From assembly GCF_029223255.1 (NCBI RefSeq), contig NZ_JARHUC010000003.1, positions 558,001-622,000 of the forward strand: a stretch of DNA of 64,000 nt. Reading direction: 5' to 3'. Of this stretch, positions 8,637 to 17,547 are shown piece by piece. Under the pieces are notes generated by a model. The model did not search any database, was not told the DNA's origin, and saw nothing but the letters and a program-made list of their open reading frames with translations. The stretch is from Albimonas marina. GTDB lineage: Bacteria > Pseudomonadota > Alphaproteobacteria > Rhodobacterales > Rhodobacteraceae. The translations under genes and the position numbers were made by a program. Every line of letters begins with the position of its first letter. Position 1 is the first letter of the stretch.

Positions 8637-10697
8637 ATGACCCACGAAACCGCCGACCCCTCCGTCAACGCGCCGATTGCGCTGGATGCGCCGAGCGCCG
8701 ATCCCTACGGACTGCCGCCCTTCGCCGCGGCCACGCCGCAGGCGATCCGCGACGCGTTCGCGAGAGCGCTGGCCGATCACAAGTCCGAGATCGCGGCGAT
8801 CCGCGATTCGGAGGCCGCGCCGGATTTCGACAACACCATCGCCGCGCTCGAATCCGCGGGCCGCGGCCTGGGGCGGGTGGCGACGGTGTTCTACACGCTG
8901 GCCTCCACCTGCTCGGACGACGCGATCCGGGAGCTGGAACGCGAGATGGCGCCGGTGATGTCGCGTCACTGGTCGGCCGTCTCGATGGATCCCAAGCTCG
9001 CCGCCCGCGTGGACGCCGTGCCCGAGGACGGGCTGACGCCCGAGCAGGCGCGCGTGCTGTTCCTGTGGCGGCAGGGCTACGAGCGCTCGGGCGCGCGACT
9101 GGACGAGGCCGGTCGGTCGCGGCTGGCGGAGATCATGGAGGAGCTCTCGAAGCTCGCCACCCAGTTCTCCCAGAACGTTCTGGCCGACGAGAGCGGCTGG
9201 TTCATGGAGCTGACGGCCGCGGATATCGAGGACCTGCCCGAGAGCCTGGTCGCCTCGGCCGCGCGGGCGGCGAAGGACCGGGGCAAGGAGGGGCACGTGG
9301 TGACGCTGGCCCGCTCCTCGGTCGAGCCGTTCCTGAAGCTCGCGCCGCGGCGGGACCTGCGCGAGCGGGCCTGGCGGGCCTGGGTTTCGCGCGGGGCCAA
9401 CGGCGGGGAGACGGACAACCGCGAGATCATCGCGCGCATCGTGGCGCTGCGGATCGAGCGGGCGAACCTGCTGGGCTATCCGACCTTCGCCGAGTTCAAG
9501 CTGGCGCCGGAGATGGCGAAGACGCCGGACGCGGTGCGCGAGCTGCTGATGCGGGTCTGGGGACCGGCCAAGGCCAAGGCCGAGGCGGAGGCCGCGCGAC
9601 TGGCCGAGGTCGCGGCCGAGGCGGGCGCCAATCCCGAGATCGAGGCCTGGGACTGGCGCTACTGGTCGGAGAAGACCCGGGCGCGCGACCACGCGCTGTC
9701 GGAGGCGGAGCTGAAGCCCTACTTCCCGCTGTCGGGCATGATCGAGGCCGCGTTCGATTGCGCCGGGCGCCTGTTCGGGCTGGAGTTTCGGGAGGTGGAG
9801 GGCCTGGCCCTGCACCATCCCGACGCGCGCGCCTGGGAGGTGACGCGCGGCGGGGAGCCGGTGGCGCTGTTCGTGGGCGACTATTTCGCCCGGCCCTCCA
9901 AGCGCTCGGGCGCATGGATGAGCCAGATGGTGGGGCAGGAGGATTTCGACCCCGCCGTCGGCCGGGTGCGGCCGGTGATCCTGAACGTGATGAACTTCGC
10001 GCAGGGGGAGGAGGAGACGCTGCTCTCCTTCGACGACGCGCGCACGCTGTTCCACGAGTTCGGGCATGCGCTGCACGGCATGCTGTCGGACGTGACCTAT
10101 CCGTCGGTGGCGGGGACGTCGGTGGCGCGGGACTTCGTGGAGCTGCCCTCGCAGCTCTACGAGCACTGGCTGGAGACGCCGGAGGTGTTGACCAAGCACG
10201 CGCGGCACTACCGGACAGGGGAGCCGATCCCGGCGGCGCTGATGGAGAAGATGCTGGCGGCGCGCAACTTCGGGCAGGGCTTCGCGACGGTGGAATACCT
10301 GGCCTCGGCGCTGACCGATCACGAGATGCACCGGCTGACCTCGGCCGACGGGTTCGACGCCTCGGCGTTCGAGGCGGGGGTGCTGGAGCGGCTGGGGATG
10401 CCGCGGGGGATCGTGTCGCGCCACGCCGCGCCGCATTTCCTGCACGTGTTCTCGGGCGACGGCTATTCGGCGGGCTACTACAGCTACATGTGGTCCGAGG
10501 TGATGGACGCCGACGCCTTCGCGGCCTTCGAAGAGGCGGGCGACGTGTTCGACGCGGCGACGGCGAAGCGGCTGGCGGACGACATCCTGACCAAGGGCGG
10601 CAGCCGCGATCCGATGGAGGAATGGCTGGCCTTCCGCGGGCGGGAGCCGGACCCGGCGGCGATGATCCGCGGTCGCGGGCTGGACGACGCGGCCTGA
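8637..10697 (+). CDS. M3 family oligopeptidase (Dcp/PrlC type)
   Basis: Cytoplasmic zinc metallopeptidase that cleaves short peptides, acting after the main proteases. The 686-residue length is normal for the oligopeptidase A/dipeptidyl carboxypeptidase group. The zinc motif H473-E-F-G-H477 (LFHEFGHALHGML) is intact, and the downstream glutamate helix and the GDGYSAGYYSYMWSEV motif near residue 613 are those of M3 enzymes. The frame is open well upstream, but 8637 gives the usual N-terminus and follows a GGGAG-like site. Whether it is oligopeptidase A or dipeptidyl carboxypeptidase cannot be told from sequence alone. Confidence 0.92.
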   Translation: MTHETADPSVNAPIALDAPSADPYGLPPFAAATPQAIRDAFARALADHKSEIAAIRDSEAAPDFDNTIAALESAGRGLGRVATVFYTLASTCSDDAIRELEREMAPVMSRHWSAVSMDPKLAARVDAVPEDGLTPEQARVLFLWRQGYERSGARLDEAGRSRLAEIMEELSKLATQFSQNVLADESGWFMELTAADIEDLPESLVASAARAAKDRGKEGHVVTLARSSVEPFLKLAPRRDLRERAWRAWVSRGANGGETDNREIIARIVALRIERANLLGYPTFAEFKLAPEMAKTPDAVRELLMRVWGPAKAKAEAEAARLAEVAAEAGANPEIEAWDWRYWSEKTRARDHALSEAELKPYFPLSGMIEAAFDCAGRLFGLEFREVEGLALHHPDARAWEVTRGGEPVALFVGDYFARPSKRSGAWMSQMVGQEDFDPAVGRVRPVILNVMNFAQGEEETLLSFDDARTLFHEFGHALHGMLSDVTYPSVAGTSVARDFVELPSQLYEHWLETPEVLTKHARHYRTGEPIPAALMEKMLAARNFGQGFATVEYLASALTDHEMHRLTSADGFDASAFEAGVLERLGMPRGIVSRHAAPHFLHVFSGDGYSAGYYSYMWSEVMDADAFAAFEEAGDVFDAATAKRLADDILTKGGSRDPMEEWLAFRGREPDPAAMIRGRGLDDAA

Positions 10698-10718
10698 GCA
10701 GGCGCCGCATCGACGGAG

Positions 10719-10743
10719 AAGGGGGCCAGTCGGCCCCCTTTTT
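10719..10743 (+). terminator. Rho-independent terminator of the M3 peptidase gene
   Basis: A 9-bp stem AAGGGGGCC/GGCCCCCTT with loop AGTC is followed by a T5 run, 22 nt after the stop codon. This is a classic intrinsic terminator. Confidence 0.85.
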
Positions 10744-10841
10744 CATGCGCGCGCGTCCGAGGCGTTCGGCGGGGACGGTCGGGCGGGGCGAGGGCGGCGC
10801 GCAGCGCCGCACGAGGGCCGTCCCGACCGCTCCGAAGCGCC

Positions 10842-11456
10842 TCAGGCGGGCTGGTCGAGGATCGAGAAGCGGCTGCGGTCGCCCAGCGCGAAGCGGCGCA
10901 GGACGGCGGGGTAGAGCCGATGCTCCTGCCGCAGGACCCGGGCGGCGAGCGCGTCCGGATCGTCGGAGGGCAGGACCGGCACCACCGCCTGGCCGAGGAT
11001 GGGGCCGAGGTCGAGCTCTCCCGTCACCTCGTGGACGGTGCAGCCGTGGACGGCGCAGCCGGCCTCGATGGCGCGGGCGTGGGTATGCAGGCCAGGGAAG
11101 AGGGGCAGCAGCGAGGGGTGGATGTTGAGCATCCGGCCCGCGTGGCCCGAGACGAACTCCGGCGTCAGCACGCGCATGAACCCGGCGAGGCAGATCAGGT
11201 CCGGGCGCGCGGCGGCGAGGGCGGCGTTCAGCTCCGCCTCGAAGGCGTGGCGGTCGCCCTTGTGGGGGCGGTGGTCGACGACCGCGGTGTCGACGCCGCG
11301 GGCGGCGGCCTTGGCCAGGCCGCCGGCGTCGGCGCGGTTCGACAGGACCAGCGCCGGTTCGCAGGGATGGTCGGGGTCGGCCATGTCGGCCAGCAGCGAC
11401 TCCATGTTGGAGCCGCCGCCGGAGATCAGGATCGCGACGCGGACCTTCGCGCTCAC
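10842..11456 (-). CDS. purN: Phosphoribosylglycinamide formyltransferase
   Basis: Transfers the formyl group of 10-formyl-THF to GAR, the third step of purine synthesis. The 204-residue product has the N-terminal [15 protein letters not shown] phosphate-binding loop, the [13 protein letters not shown] segment, and the catalytic [12 protein letters not shown] motif with the active-site Asn and His, followed by [17 protein letters not shown]. Translation starts at a GTG whose last two bases overlap the purM stop (GTGA), so it is coupled to purM. Confidence 0.95.
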   Translation of the reverse strand: MSAKVRVAILISGGGSNMESLLADMADPDHPCEPALVLSNRADAGGLAKAAARGVDTAVVDHRPHKGDRHAFEAELNAALAAARPDLICLAGFMRVLTPEFVSGHAGRMLNIHPSLLPLFPGLHTHARAIEAGCAVHGCTVHEVTGELDLGPILGQAVVPVLPSDDPDALAARVLRQEHRLYPAVLRRFALGDRSRFSILDQPA

Positions 11457-12496
11457 GCGAGCGTCCCGGTGTAGGAGACGCCCTCGCCCTCGGCGATCTC
11501 GCCGAGGCGGAAGACGGTCTCGCCCTCCTCGGTCAGCAGGGCGGAGAGCGCCTCGGCCCGGTCGGGTGCGACGACGATGCAGAGGCCGATCCCGCAGTTG
11601 AAGACGCGCAGCAGCTCCGCCTCCTCCAGGCCGCCGGCGTCGCGAAGCCAGGCGAAGACGGGGGGCAGGGTCCATGCGGCGAGGTCGAGGCGGGCGCCGA
11701 GGCCCTCGGGCAGCACGCGGGGCAGGTTCTCGGTCAGTCCGCCGCCGGTGATGTGGGCGAAGCCGCGCACCCCGCCCGCGCGGAAGGCGGCGAGCGCCGG
11801 GCGCACGTAGATGCGGGTGGGGGTCAGCAGCGCCTCGCCGAGGGTCCCTTCGGAAAAGGGGCTCCCGGACTCCCAGGTCAGGCCGGCGTGGTCGGCGACG
11901 CGGCGCACGAGCGAGAAGCCGTTGGAGTGGACGCCGTCGGAGGCGAGGCCGAGCACGACGTCGCCGGGCTGGGCCTGCGCGGGAAGGGTCTGGCCGCGCT
12001 CGGCCGCGCCGACGGCGAAGCCGGCGAGGTCGAAGTCGCCGGCGGCGTACATGCCGGGCATCTCGGCCGTCTCGCCCCCGATCAGGGCGCAGCCGGCGGT
12101 GCGGCAGCCGGCGGCGATGCCCTCGACCACGCGGGCGGCCTCGTCGACCGACAGTTTGCCGGTGGCGAAGTAGTCGAGGAAGAACAGCGGCTCGGCGCCC
12201 TGGCAGATCAGGTCGTTGACGCACATGGCCACCAGGTCGACGCCCACGCCGTCGAGATGGCCGGTGTCGATGGCGATGCGCAGCTTGGTGCCCACGCCGT
12301 CGGTCGCCGCGACCAGGACCGGGTCCTGGAAGCCGGCGGCCTTGAGGTCGAACAGGCCGCCGAAGCCGCCGAGCGCGTCGGCGACGCCGGGGCGGCGGGT
12401 GGAGGCGGCGGCCGGACCGATGCGTTTGACCAGCGCGTCGCCCGCGTCGATGTCCACGCCCGCGTCGCGATAGGTGAGGCCGTTGCGGAGGGTCAT
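11453..12496 (-). CDS. purM: Phosphoribosylformylglycinamidine cyclo-ligase
   Basis: AIR synthetase: ATP-dependent ring closure of FGAM, the fifth step of purine synthesis. The 347-residue product has the family N-terminus ([17 protein letters not shown]), the VGTKLRIA segment, the [11 protein letters not shown] motif and the [12 protein letters not shown] motif. It is first in a two-gene operon with purN, and the two genes overlap by 4 nt. This purM-purN pairing is widespread in proteobacteria. Confidence 0.96.
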   Translation of the reverse strand: MTLRNGLTYRDAGVDIDAGDALVKRIGPAAASTRRPGVADALGGFGGLFDLKAAGFQDPVLVAATDGVGTKLRIAIDTGHLDGVGVDLVAMCVNDLICQGAEPLFFLDYFATGKLSVDEAARVVEGIAAGCRTAGCALIGGETAEMPGMYAAGDFDLAGFAVGAAERGQTLPAQAQPGDVVLGLASDGVHSNGFSLVRRVADHAGLTWESGSPFSEGTLGEALLTPTRIYVRPALAAFRAGGVRGFAHITGGGLTENLPRVLPEGLGARLDLAAWTLPPVFAWLRDAGGLEEAELLRVFNCGIGLCIVVAPDRAEALSALLTEEGETVFRLGEIAEGEGVSYTGTLA

Positions 12497-12572
12497 GGCG
12501 GCTTCCTCGACTCCCGTTGCGTCGGCGCCCGTTTAGCGTGGCGCGCGAGGCGAGGAAAGCCGGCGATGGGCC

Positions 12573-13880
12573 TCAGGCGGGCAGGGAGGCCGCCTCGCGG
12601 AAGGCGAGGCAGGCGTTGACCCCTCCGAACCCGAAGGCGTTGGAGAGCGCGGCGCGGATCGGGCGGGTCACCGGGCCCTCGGTCGCGAGGGTCCAGGCCT
12701 GCGCGGCGGGCTCGGGGGCGGAGAGATTCGCGGCCGGCGGGATCGTCCGGCGGCGCAGGATCTCGACCGTGATGGCGGCCTCGATGGCGCCGGCGGCGCC
12801 CAGGAGGTGGCCGGTGTTGGCCTTGGTGGCGGTGACGGCGAGGTCCTTGCCGCGGTTGGGCAGGGCGGCGGCGATGGCGGCGAGCTCGGCCGCGTCGCCC
12901 ACGGGCGTCGAGGTGGAGTGGGCGTTCACGTAGTCGACGTCGGCGGGCGCGAGGCCGGCCATGGCCATCGCCTTCTCCATCGCCGCGCGGGGGCCGTGCC
13001 CGTCCGCGTGGCCGGCGGTGAGCTGGTAGGCGTCGGCCGAGGCGCCGTGGCCGGCGAGGACGGCGAGAGGCGTCGCGCCCCGGGCGCGGGCGTGGGACAG
13101 GGTCTCGATCACCAGCGCCGCCGCGCCCTCGGACAGGACGAAGCCGGCGCGGGCCTGGTCGAGGGGGCGGGAGGCCTCTTCCGGGCGGTCGTTGAACTCG
13201 GTGGCGAGCGCCCGCGCGGCGCAGAAGCCGCCGATGGAGATCGGGTCCACGCAGGCGTCGGCGCCGCCGACGAGGGCCACGTCCGCCTCGCCCGAACGGA
13301 TCAGCCGCATGCCGTCGGCGATGGCCTGGGCGGAGGCGGCGCAGGCGGTGGTCGGCGCGCCGATGGGGCCGGTGAAGCCGTGTCGGATCGAGATCCAGCC
13401 GGCGGCGAGGTTGGGCAGGAACGAGGGAACGACGAAGGGCGAGAGGCGGCGGGGCCCGCGGGCGCGGATCGTCTCCATCGCGCCGGTCATCGCGGGCACG
13501 CCGCCGACCCCGGTTCCGACGATCGTGGCGGTGCGGGCCAGGGGCTCGGCCGCGTCGGGCGCCCAGCCGGCCTGGGCCAGCGCCTGGGCGGCCGCGGCGA
13601 CGGCGTAGACGATGAACAGGTCCATCTTGCGCAGGTCCTTGCCGTCGACGTGGTCGAGCGGGTCGAACCCGTCGGGCTCGCCCTTGCCGGGGACGAGGCC
13701 GGCGATGCGGGCGGGGTAGTCGGAGACGTCGAAGCGGTCGTTCGCGCGGATGCCGCTGCGCCGCGCCATCAGCGCGCGCCAGGTCGCCTCGATCCCCACG
13801 CCGAGCGGGGAGACGGCGCCGAGGCCGGTGACCACGATCGGGTCGGAGGGATCGGGCGGGGTCAGGGGAGCGGGGGACAT
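12573..13880 (-). CDS. FabF-like beta-ketoacyl-ACP synthase, second copy
   Basis: Condensing enzyme of the thiolase fold. The 435-residue product keeps the full Cys-His-His triad: C180 (TTACAASAQA), H321 (VNAHSTSTPVGD) and H358 (KANTGHLLGAAGAIEA). It differs from the housekeeping FabF encoded at 19775: AHSTSTP replaces AHGTSTP and the nucleophile context is CAAS rather than CSTG. It lies outside the fab cluster, just downstream of a marR gene and preceded by a palindromic operator, so it probably serves a regulated or secondary acyl-chain pathway. Activity is supported by the intact triad; the substrate is unknown. Confidence 0.88.
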   Translation of the reverse strand: MSPAPLTPPDPSDPIVVTGLGAVSPLGVGIEATWRALMARRSGIRANDRFDVSDYPARIAGLVPGKGEPDGFDPLDHVDGKDLRKMDLFIVYAVAAAAQALAQAGWAPDAAEPLARTATIVGTGVGGVPAMTGAMETIRARGPRRLSPFVVPSFLPNLAAGWISIRHGFTGPIGAPTTACAASAQAIADGMRLIRSGEADVALVGGADACVDPISIGGFCAARALATEFNDRPEEASRPLDQARAGFVLSEGAAALVIETLSHARARGATPLAVLAGHGASADAYQLTAGHADGHGPRAAMEKAMAMAGLAPADVDYVNAHSTSTPVGDAAELAAIAAALPNRGKDLAVTATKANTGHLLGAAGAIEAAITVEILRRRTIPPAANLSAPEPAAQAWTLATEGPVTRPIRAALSNAFGFGGVNACLAFREAASLPA

Positions 13881-13890
13881 GGCGGCCTCA

Positions 13891-13936
13891 TTCGTGCAGA
13901 TGCACGGTGTATATGCACGAAATGGGACCGCGACAA
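13891..13936 (-). promoter_or_regulatory. Probable MarR operator overlapping the promoter of the FabF-like gene
   Basis: Read on the minus strand, TTGTCG (13936-13931), a 17-nt spacer and TATACA (13913-13908) form a plausible sigma-70 promoter about 28 nt before the start codon. Three half-sites of TGCACG type overlap the -10 region: CGTGCA-GA-TGCACG (13893-13906) and the outer pair TTCGTGCA (13891-13898)/TGCACGAA (13914-13921). Half-sites covering a -10 box are typical of MarR-family repression, and a marR gene lies directly upstream. The link to that regulator is inferred. Confidence 0.55.
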
Positions 13937-14033
13937 GGGCGCGACGGTCGGGGCGGGGACAGGGAGGCGAAGCCGAGCGCGGCCGAAGGGGGCTCGACGC
14001 CCCCTGAGGACGGCTGCTGCGGGACGCCCGCGG

Positions 14034-14447
14034 TCAGGGCCGGGTCAGCAGGTCCAACATGTGGAGGAAGGCGTCGGGGTCCGCGTCGCCGAGGCGGGCG
14101 CGGATCTCGTCCTGGGCCTCGGCCCAGAGGGGCATGAGGCGGTCGAGAAGCGCCTCGCCCGCGGGCGTCAGGGCGCAGCGGCGGGCGTTGCCGGCCCCGG
14201 AGGTCTTGCGCGCCAGGCCCTTGCGCTCGAGCAGGTCGAGATTGCGCGACAGCGTGGTGCGGTCCATCGCGATGCGCTCGGCATGTTCGGAGAGCGTGCG
14301 CTCGGCCTGTTCGCGGATCGAGCCCATCACCGAGAACTGCGCCAGCGTCACGCCATGCTCGCGCAGGCGCGCGTCATAGCGACGGGTCAGGGCGCGGGCC
14401 GCGCGGATCGTCGAGAGGACGAGGCAGGTGGAGAGCGGGGTCGACAT
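14034..14447 (-). CDS. MarR family transcriptional regulator
   Basis: A 137-residue winged-helix regulator. The hallmark segments are present: a helix leading into LAQFSVMGSI, the recognition region IAMDRTTLSRNLDLLERKGLA (about residues 58-78) and the wing ending in CALTPAGEALLDRL. The effector is unknown. It precedes the FabF-like gene by 153 nt on the same strand, and the intervening DNA holds repeated TGCACG half-sites over a promoter, so that gene is the most likely target. The gene sits just downstream of the rplI terminator. Confidence 0.9.
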   Translation of the reverse strand: MSTPLSTCLVLSTIRAARALTRRYDARLREHGVTLAQFSVMGSIREQAERTLSEHAERIAMDRTTLSRNLDLLERKGLARKTSGAGNARRCALTPAGEALLDRLMPLWAEAQDEIRARLGDADPDAFLHMLDLLTRP

Positions 14448-14511
14448 GCTTCCGGCTAGCCTTGCGCGCGGAACGGATCAAGAGCCGCGAGGGCGCAAGG
14501 GCGGGGCGCGG

Positions 14512-14547
14512 AACGAAAAGCGCCCGCGGCGTGTCCGCCGCGGGCGC
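14512..14547 (-). terminator. Rho-independent terminator of the rpsF-rpsR-rplI operon
   Basis: A perfect 12-bp GC stem (14520-14531 with 14536-14547) and loop TGTC is followed on the minus strand by TTTTCGTT. It lies 34 nt after the rplI stop. Confidence 0.88.
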
Positions 14548-14580
14548 AGGAGGATTCGGCTGCGACCGGATCCCTGGATC

Positions 14581-15186
14581 TCAGAGACGATCGTCCTCGT
14601 CCGAGCCGCGGGGATCGGAGAGCAGGCCCTCGGCCTCCTCGTCGTCCTCGAACAGCTCCTGGATGTCGAACTCCGCGGCCGCCTCTTCTTCGGCGCGGGC
14701 CTCCTGGATGGTCTTGCCGGTGGCCTGGAGCTCCGCTTCCTCGTTCGAGCGCGCGACGTTGATCGTCACGGTCGCCGAGACCTCCGGGTGGAGGACGATG
14801 CGGATGTCGTGCAGGCCGAGCTCCTTGACGGGCTTGTCCAGCGACACCTGGCGCTTGTCGACCGAGAAGCCGCCCTCGGTCGCCGCGTCCGCGACGTCGC
14901 GCGGGGTCACGGAGCCGTAGAGGGCGCCCATCTCGGAAGCCGAGCGGATGATGACGAAGGACTGGCCGTCGAGCTTGTCGGCGACGGTCTGCGCTTCGGC
15001 CTTGAGCTCGAGGTTGCGGGCCTCGAGCTGGGCGCGCTGGGCCTCGAACTGGGCCAGGTTGGCCTTCGTCGCCCGCAGGGCCTTGCCCTGGGGGAGAAGG
15101 AAGTTGCGGCCGTAGCCGGGCTTCACGGTGACGACGTCACCCATCTGGCCCAGCTTTTCGACGCGCTCGAGAAGAACGACTTCCAT
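14581..15186 (-). CDS. rplI: 50S ribosomal protein L9
   Basis: Binds 23S rRNA at the base of the L1 stalk. The N-terminal domain is canonical ([21 protein letters not shown], then [13 protein letters not shown]), with the long connecting helix and the C-terminal domain after it. At 201 residues it is about 50 longer than the E. coli protein because of a strongly acidic C-terminal tail ([21 protein letters not shown]), an extension also seen in related alphaproteobacteria. It is the last gene of the S6-S18-L9 operon and ends in a strong terminator. Confidence 0.97.
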   Translation of the reverse strand: MEVVLLERVEKLGQMGDVVTVKPGYGRNFLLPQGKALRATKANLAQFEAQRAQLEARNLELKAEAQTVADKLDGQSFVIIRSASEMGALYGSVTPRDVADAATEGGFSVDKRQVSLDKPVKELGLHDIRIVLHPEVSATVTINVARSNEEAELQATGKTIQEARAEEEAAAEFDIQELFEDDEEAEGLLSDPRGSDEDDRL

Positions 15187-15197
15187 CGGTCTGCTCC

Positions 15198-15425
15198 TCA
15201 GTTGATCGCGTACGGCAGCAGGGCGAGGAAGCGCGAACGCTTGATGGCCTTGGCCAGCTCACGCTGCTTCTTCGCCGAGACGGCGGTGATGCGGGAGGGG
15301 ACGATCTTGCCGCGCTCGGAGATGTAGCGCTGCAGGAGCTTCACGTCCTTGTAGTCGATCTTCGGCGCGTTCTCGCCCGAGAACGGGCAGGTCTTGCGAC
15401 GACGGAAGAAGGGCTTGCGAGCCAT
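15198..15425 (-). CDS. rpsR: 30S ribosomal protein S18
   Basis: A 75-residue basic protein that pairs with S6 on the small-subunit platform. The family core [18 protein letters not shown] and [20 protein letters not shown] is intact, and the N-terminus [12 protein letters not shown] is typical. It lies between rpsF and rplI with 21-nt and 11-nt gaps, in the conserved order. Confidence 0.97.
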   Translation of the reverse strand: MARKPFFRRRKTCPFSGENAPKIDYKDVKLLQRYISERGKIVPSRITAVSAKKQRELAKAIKRSRFLALLPYAIN

Positions 15426-15446
15426 GGTCTATCTCTCCTCTGCCGA

Positions 15447-15836
15447 TCAGTCGCGACGCGGACCGCGCGGGCCGCGATCCCGGCCGCCGCGGCCGCCGCG
15501 ATCGTCGCGCGAGTTCTTGGCCTGGATCACGGCCGACGGACCTTCCTCGTGCTCCTCGACCTTGACGGTCAGGACGCGCAGGACGTCGTCGTGCAGGCGC
15601 ATCAGGCGCTCCATCTCCATGACCGCGGCCGAGGGGCTGTCGGTCTTGAGGAAGGCGTAGTGGCCCTTGCGGTTCTTGTTGATCTTGTAGGCGAGAGTCC
15701 GCACGCCCCAGTATTCGGAGCCCTGGACGTCGCCGCCGTTGTCCTTGAGAACCTGGCCGAAGTGCTCGATCAGCCCCTCGGCCTGCGCGTTGGAAAGATC
15801 CTGACGCGCGATGAAGACGTGCTCGTAGAGCGCCAT
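15447..15836 (-). CDS. rpsF: 30S ribosomal protein S6
   Basis: A 129-residue small-subunit protein that binds S18. The pattern MALYEHVFIARQDLS followed by WGVRTLAYKINKNRKGHYAFL is diagnostic. The C-terminus after residue 105 is a charged Arg/Gly/Asp-rich tail (DDRGGRGGRDRGPRGPRRD). It is the first gene of the operon; an AAAGGATG-type binding site precedes the start, and a hairpin 34-61 nt upstream may be a leader element. Confidence 0.97.
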   Translation of the reverse strand: MALYEHVFIARQDLSNAQAEGLIEHFGQVLKDNGGDVQGSEYWGVRTLAYKINKNRKGHYAFLKTDSPSAAVMEMERLMRLHDDVLRVLTVKVEEHEEGPSAVIQAKNSRDDRGGRGGRDRGPRGPRRD

Positions 15837-15870
15837 CTGGTCATCCTTTGTCGTGTCGGCGCTTCAAAAT

Positions 15871-15897
15871 GCGGGGGCGAAGCCTTCCGAAGCCCGC
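15871..15897 (-). promoter_or_regulatory. Leader hairpin upstream of rpsF
   Basis: The DNA just before rpsF folds into a hairpin closed by GCGGG/CCCGC with inner CTTCGGAAG-type pairing. S6:S18 autoregulation through a leader hairpin is known in several bacterial phyla, so this is a candidate site, but the diagnostic bulged motif was not clearly seen. Confidence 0.25.
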
Positions 15898-15980
15898 ATA
15901 CGAGAGGCGCGACGGCATCCGTTTTCGGAAGGAAGCGCGCGTATGGCGGATTTCGCCGCCAAACGCAAGCCTCGACCGAG

Positions 15981-17198
15981 TCAGAGGAGACCGGGATCGT
16001 CGTCGTAGGGCCAGGGGCCGTCGGGATCGGGCTCGGCGTCCTGGACGCGCACCGTCACGTGAACCTTGTCCCGGCCGATCTCGTTCCGGATAATGTAGTC
16101 GAAGCCGGCGCGGCCCGAGAAGCCTTCCTCCGGGGTGAAGACGACCTCATCGTCGATCAGTTCGACGGTCCCGTGCTCGGCGTTCTTCACCTTGACGAAC
16201 TCGATGCCGAGATCGGCCAGGTAGGCGTCGTTCGCCAGCAGCTTCGCCACGTCGACGGTCCGCGACTCTTCGTAGGCGGTCTTGAAGGTGTCGTCCAAGC
16301 CGATGGGCCGGCCGTCCACGCGATGCCGCTCGCCCGAGCTGTCGACGAAGATCTCGATGTCGGTGAACACGAAGGTCGACACGTCGTCGAACTCGTACTC
16401 GTCGTAGGTGAACGTGGTGATGTAGGTCAGCGCGCCGATGTCGTCGTAGATCAGCTCGTAGTCGTCGGGGACGACGCTGGCGACGACCTTGTCCACGCCG
16501 GCGCCGCCGTCGATCGTCGAGCCGTCGAGCGTCCACCAGGAGCGGAAGGTGTCGTCGCCGCGTCCGCCCTTCAGCATGCCGGCGGCTTCGAAGAGGTCGT
16601 CCCCTGCGCCGCCCTTGACCAGAGCGTAGTCGCCGCCGATGCGCAGCACGTCGTCGCCGCCCCCGCCGTAGACTTCGGCGGTGTATTCCGTGACGGAGTG
16701 GAGGTCGACCACGTCGTCGCCCCGGCCGGCATGGACGGTCGCGGCCCATGCGTCGCTTTCCAGGCGGTCGGCGCCGCGGCCGAGTTTCGCCACCAGCGCT
16801 CCGGCGCCGAGGAGGTCATGGATCACCTCGTCCGCGCCGCGGCCGGAATCGATCCAGATGTTGCCACGCTCCGTGTACTCGATCTCATCCGCGAGCTGGT
16901 CGGGATTCTGGTCGCCGACGATGGTGACGCCTGCGCCGTCGGGCAGATCGGCCACGGCCACGTCGCGGTCGTCGAAGCGCAGGATCTCGACCTCGAAGTA
17001 GCGGGCGTATGTGATGCCCGAGAGGCTCTCGATCCAGCCGGAGCCGCCGGTGAAGGCGGTGCTGTCCCCATCGACGAGGAGCACGTCAATGCCGTCGCCG
17101 CCGATGAAGCGGCCATTTTCGTCGTCGGAGGCGAGCTCGAAGATGTCGTCGCCGTCCGTGCCGAACGTGACGAGGCCGCGTGTGACAATGCCGGTCAT
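15981..17198 (-). CDS. RTX (haemolysin-type calcium-binding repeat) protein with cadherin-like C-terminal domain
   Basis: The 405-residue product contains at least nine degenerate nonapeptide repeats of the GGxGxDxUx type between about residues 10 and 230 (GTDGDDIFEL, GGDGIDVLL, GRGDDVVDL, GGGGDDVLRI, GGAGDDLFEA, GGRGDDTFRS). Such repeats fold into calcium-bound beta rolls in proteins secreted by type I systems. A terminal domain of about 95 residues (from GLDDTFKTAYEESRTVDV to HVTVRVQD) resembles cadherin-like/VCBS surface modules. There is no Sec signal peptide, which fits type I export, but no ABC exporter or HlyD gene is nearby. The start at 17198 is chosen because the repeats begin there; the open frame further upstream has non-coding character. 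No enzymatic domain is visible. Confidence 0.82.
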   Translation of the reverse strand: MTGIVTRGLVTFGTDGDDIFELASDDENGRFIGGDGIDVLLVDGDSTAFTGGSGWIESLSGITYARYFEVEILRFDDRDVAVADLPDGAGVTIVGDQNPDQLADEIEYTERGNIWIDSGRGADEVIHDLLGAGALVAKLGRGADRLESDAWAATVHAGRGDDVVDLHSVTEYTAEVYGGGGDDVLRIGGDYALVKGGAGDDLFEAAGMLKGGRGDDTFRSWWTLDGSTIDGGAGVDKVVASVVPDDYELIYDDIGALTYITTFTYDEYEFDDVSTFVFTDIEIFVDSSGERHRVDGRPIGLDDTFKTAYEESRTVDVAKLLANDAYLADLGIEFVKVKNAEHGTVELIDDEVVFTPEEGFSGRAGFDYIIRNEIGRDKVHVTVRVQDAEPDPDGPWPYDDDPGLL

Positions 17199-17547
17199 GA
17201 AAAGGGGTCCTTCGATGCGGGCGGGCACGCCCGATGGGATAATCGCCTCCTGATAGCAGATCCTGGCAGGGCGCGACAGGCGCCGCCGGGCGGACGGTGC
17301 GGGATGGGTCTCCACGACGTGGAGGAGTCGACCCGGCCGGATGCGTTCCTCGGCGACCCCGGACGACGCCGTGGATTTCGCGAGCCGCCGATGCAGGGCC
17401 GGCCGGCGGACGGAATCGGCGGGACGCCGGAGCCGCCGCGCACGGCGAGCCAAGGCGTGCGGCGCGCCGGCGCCCATGTGCCGGCCGGTTGCGGACGGCA
17501 GGGGACGGCGGTAGAGCGGGGCCGAGACAGCGAAGGGAGGATCTCGC
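17199..17547. other. Divergent intergenic region between the RTX gene and fabD
   Basis: 349 nt between two divergent starts. A candidate fabD promoter is the only element recognised here. No small gene with convincing codon use was seen. Confidence 0.5.
17489..17517 (+). promoter_or_regulatory. Candidate fabD promoter
   Basis: TTGCGG (17489-17494), a 17-nt spacer and TAGAGC (17512-17517) lie about 30 nt before the GTG start of fabD. Spacing is ideal, but both boxes are imperfect. Confidence 0.4.

Noticed and set aside
7001-11128. A plus-strand frame of about 1375 codons across the regulator, the M3 peptidase and beyond
   Set aside because: It runs antisense to the SARP-like gene and out of frame through the peptidase; composition is that of a shadow frame.
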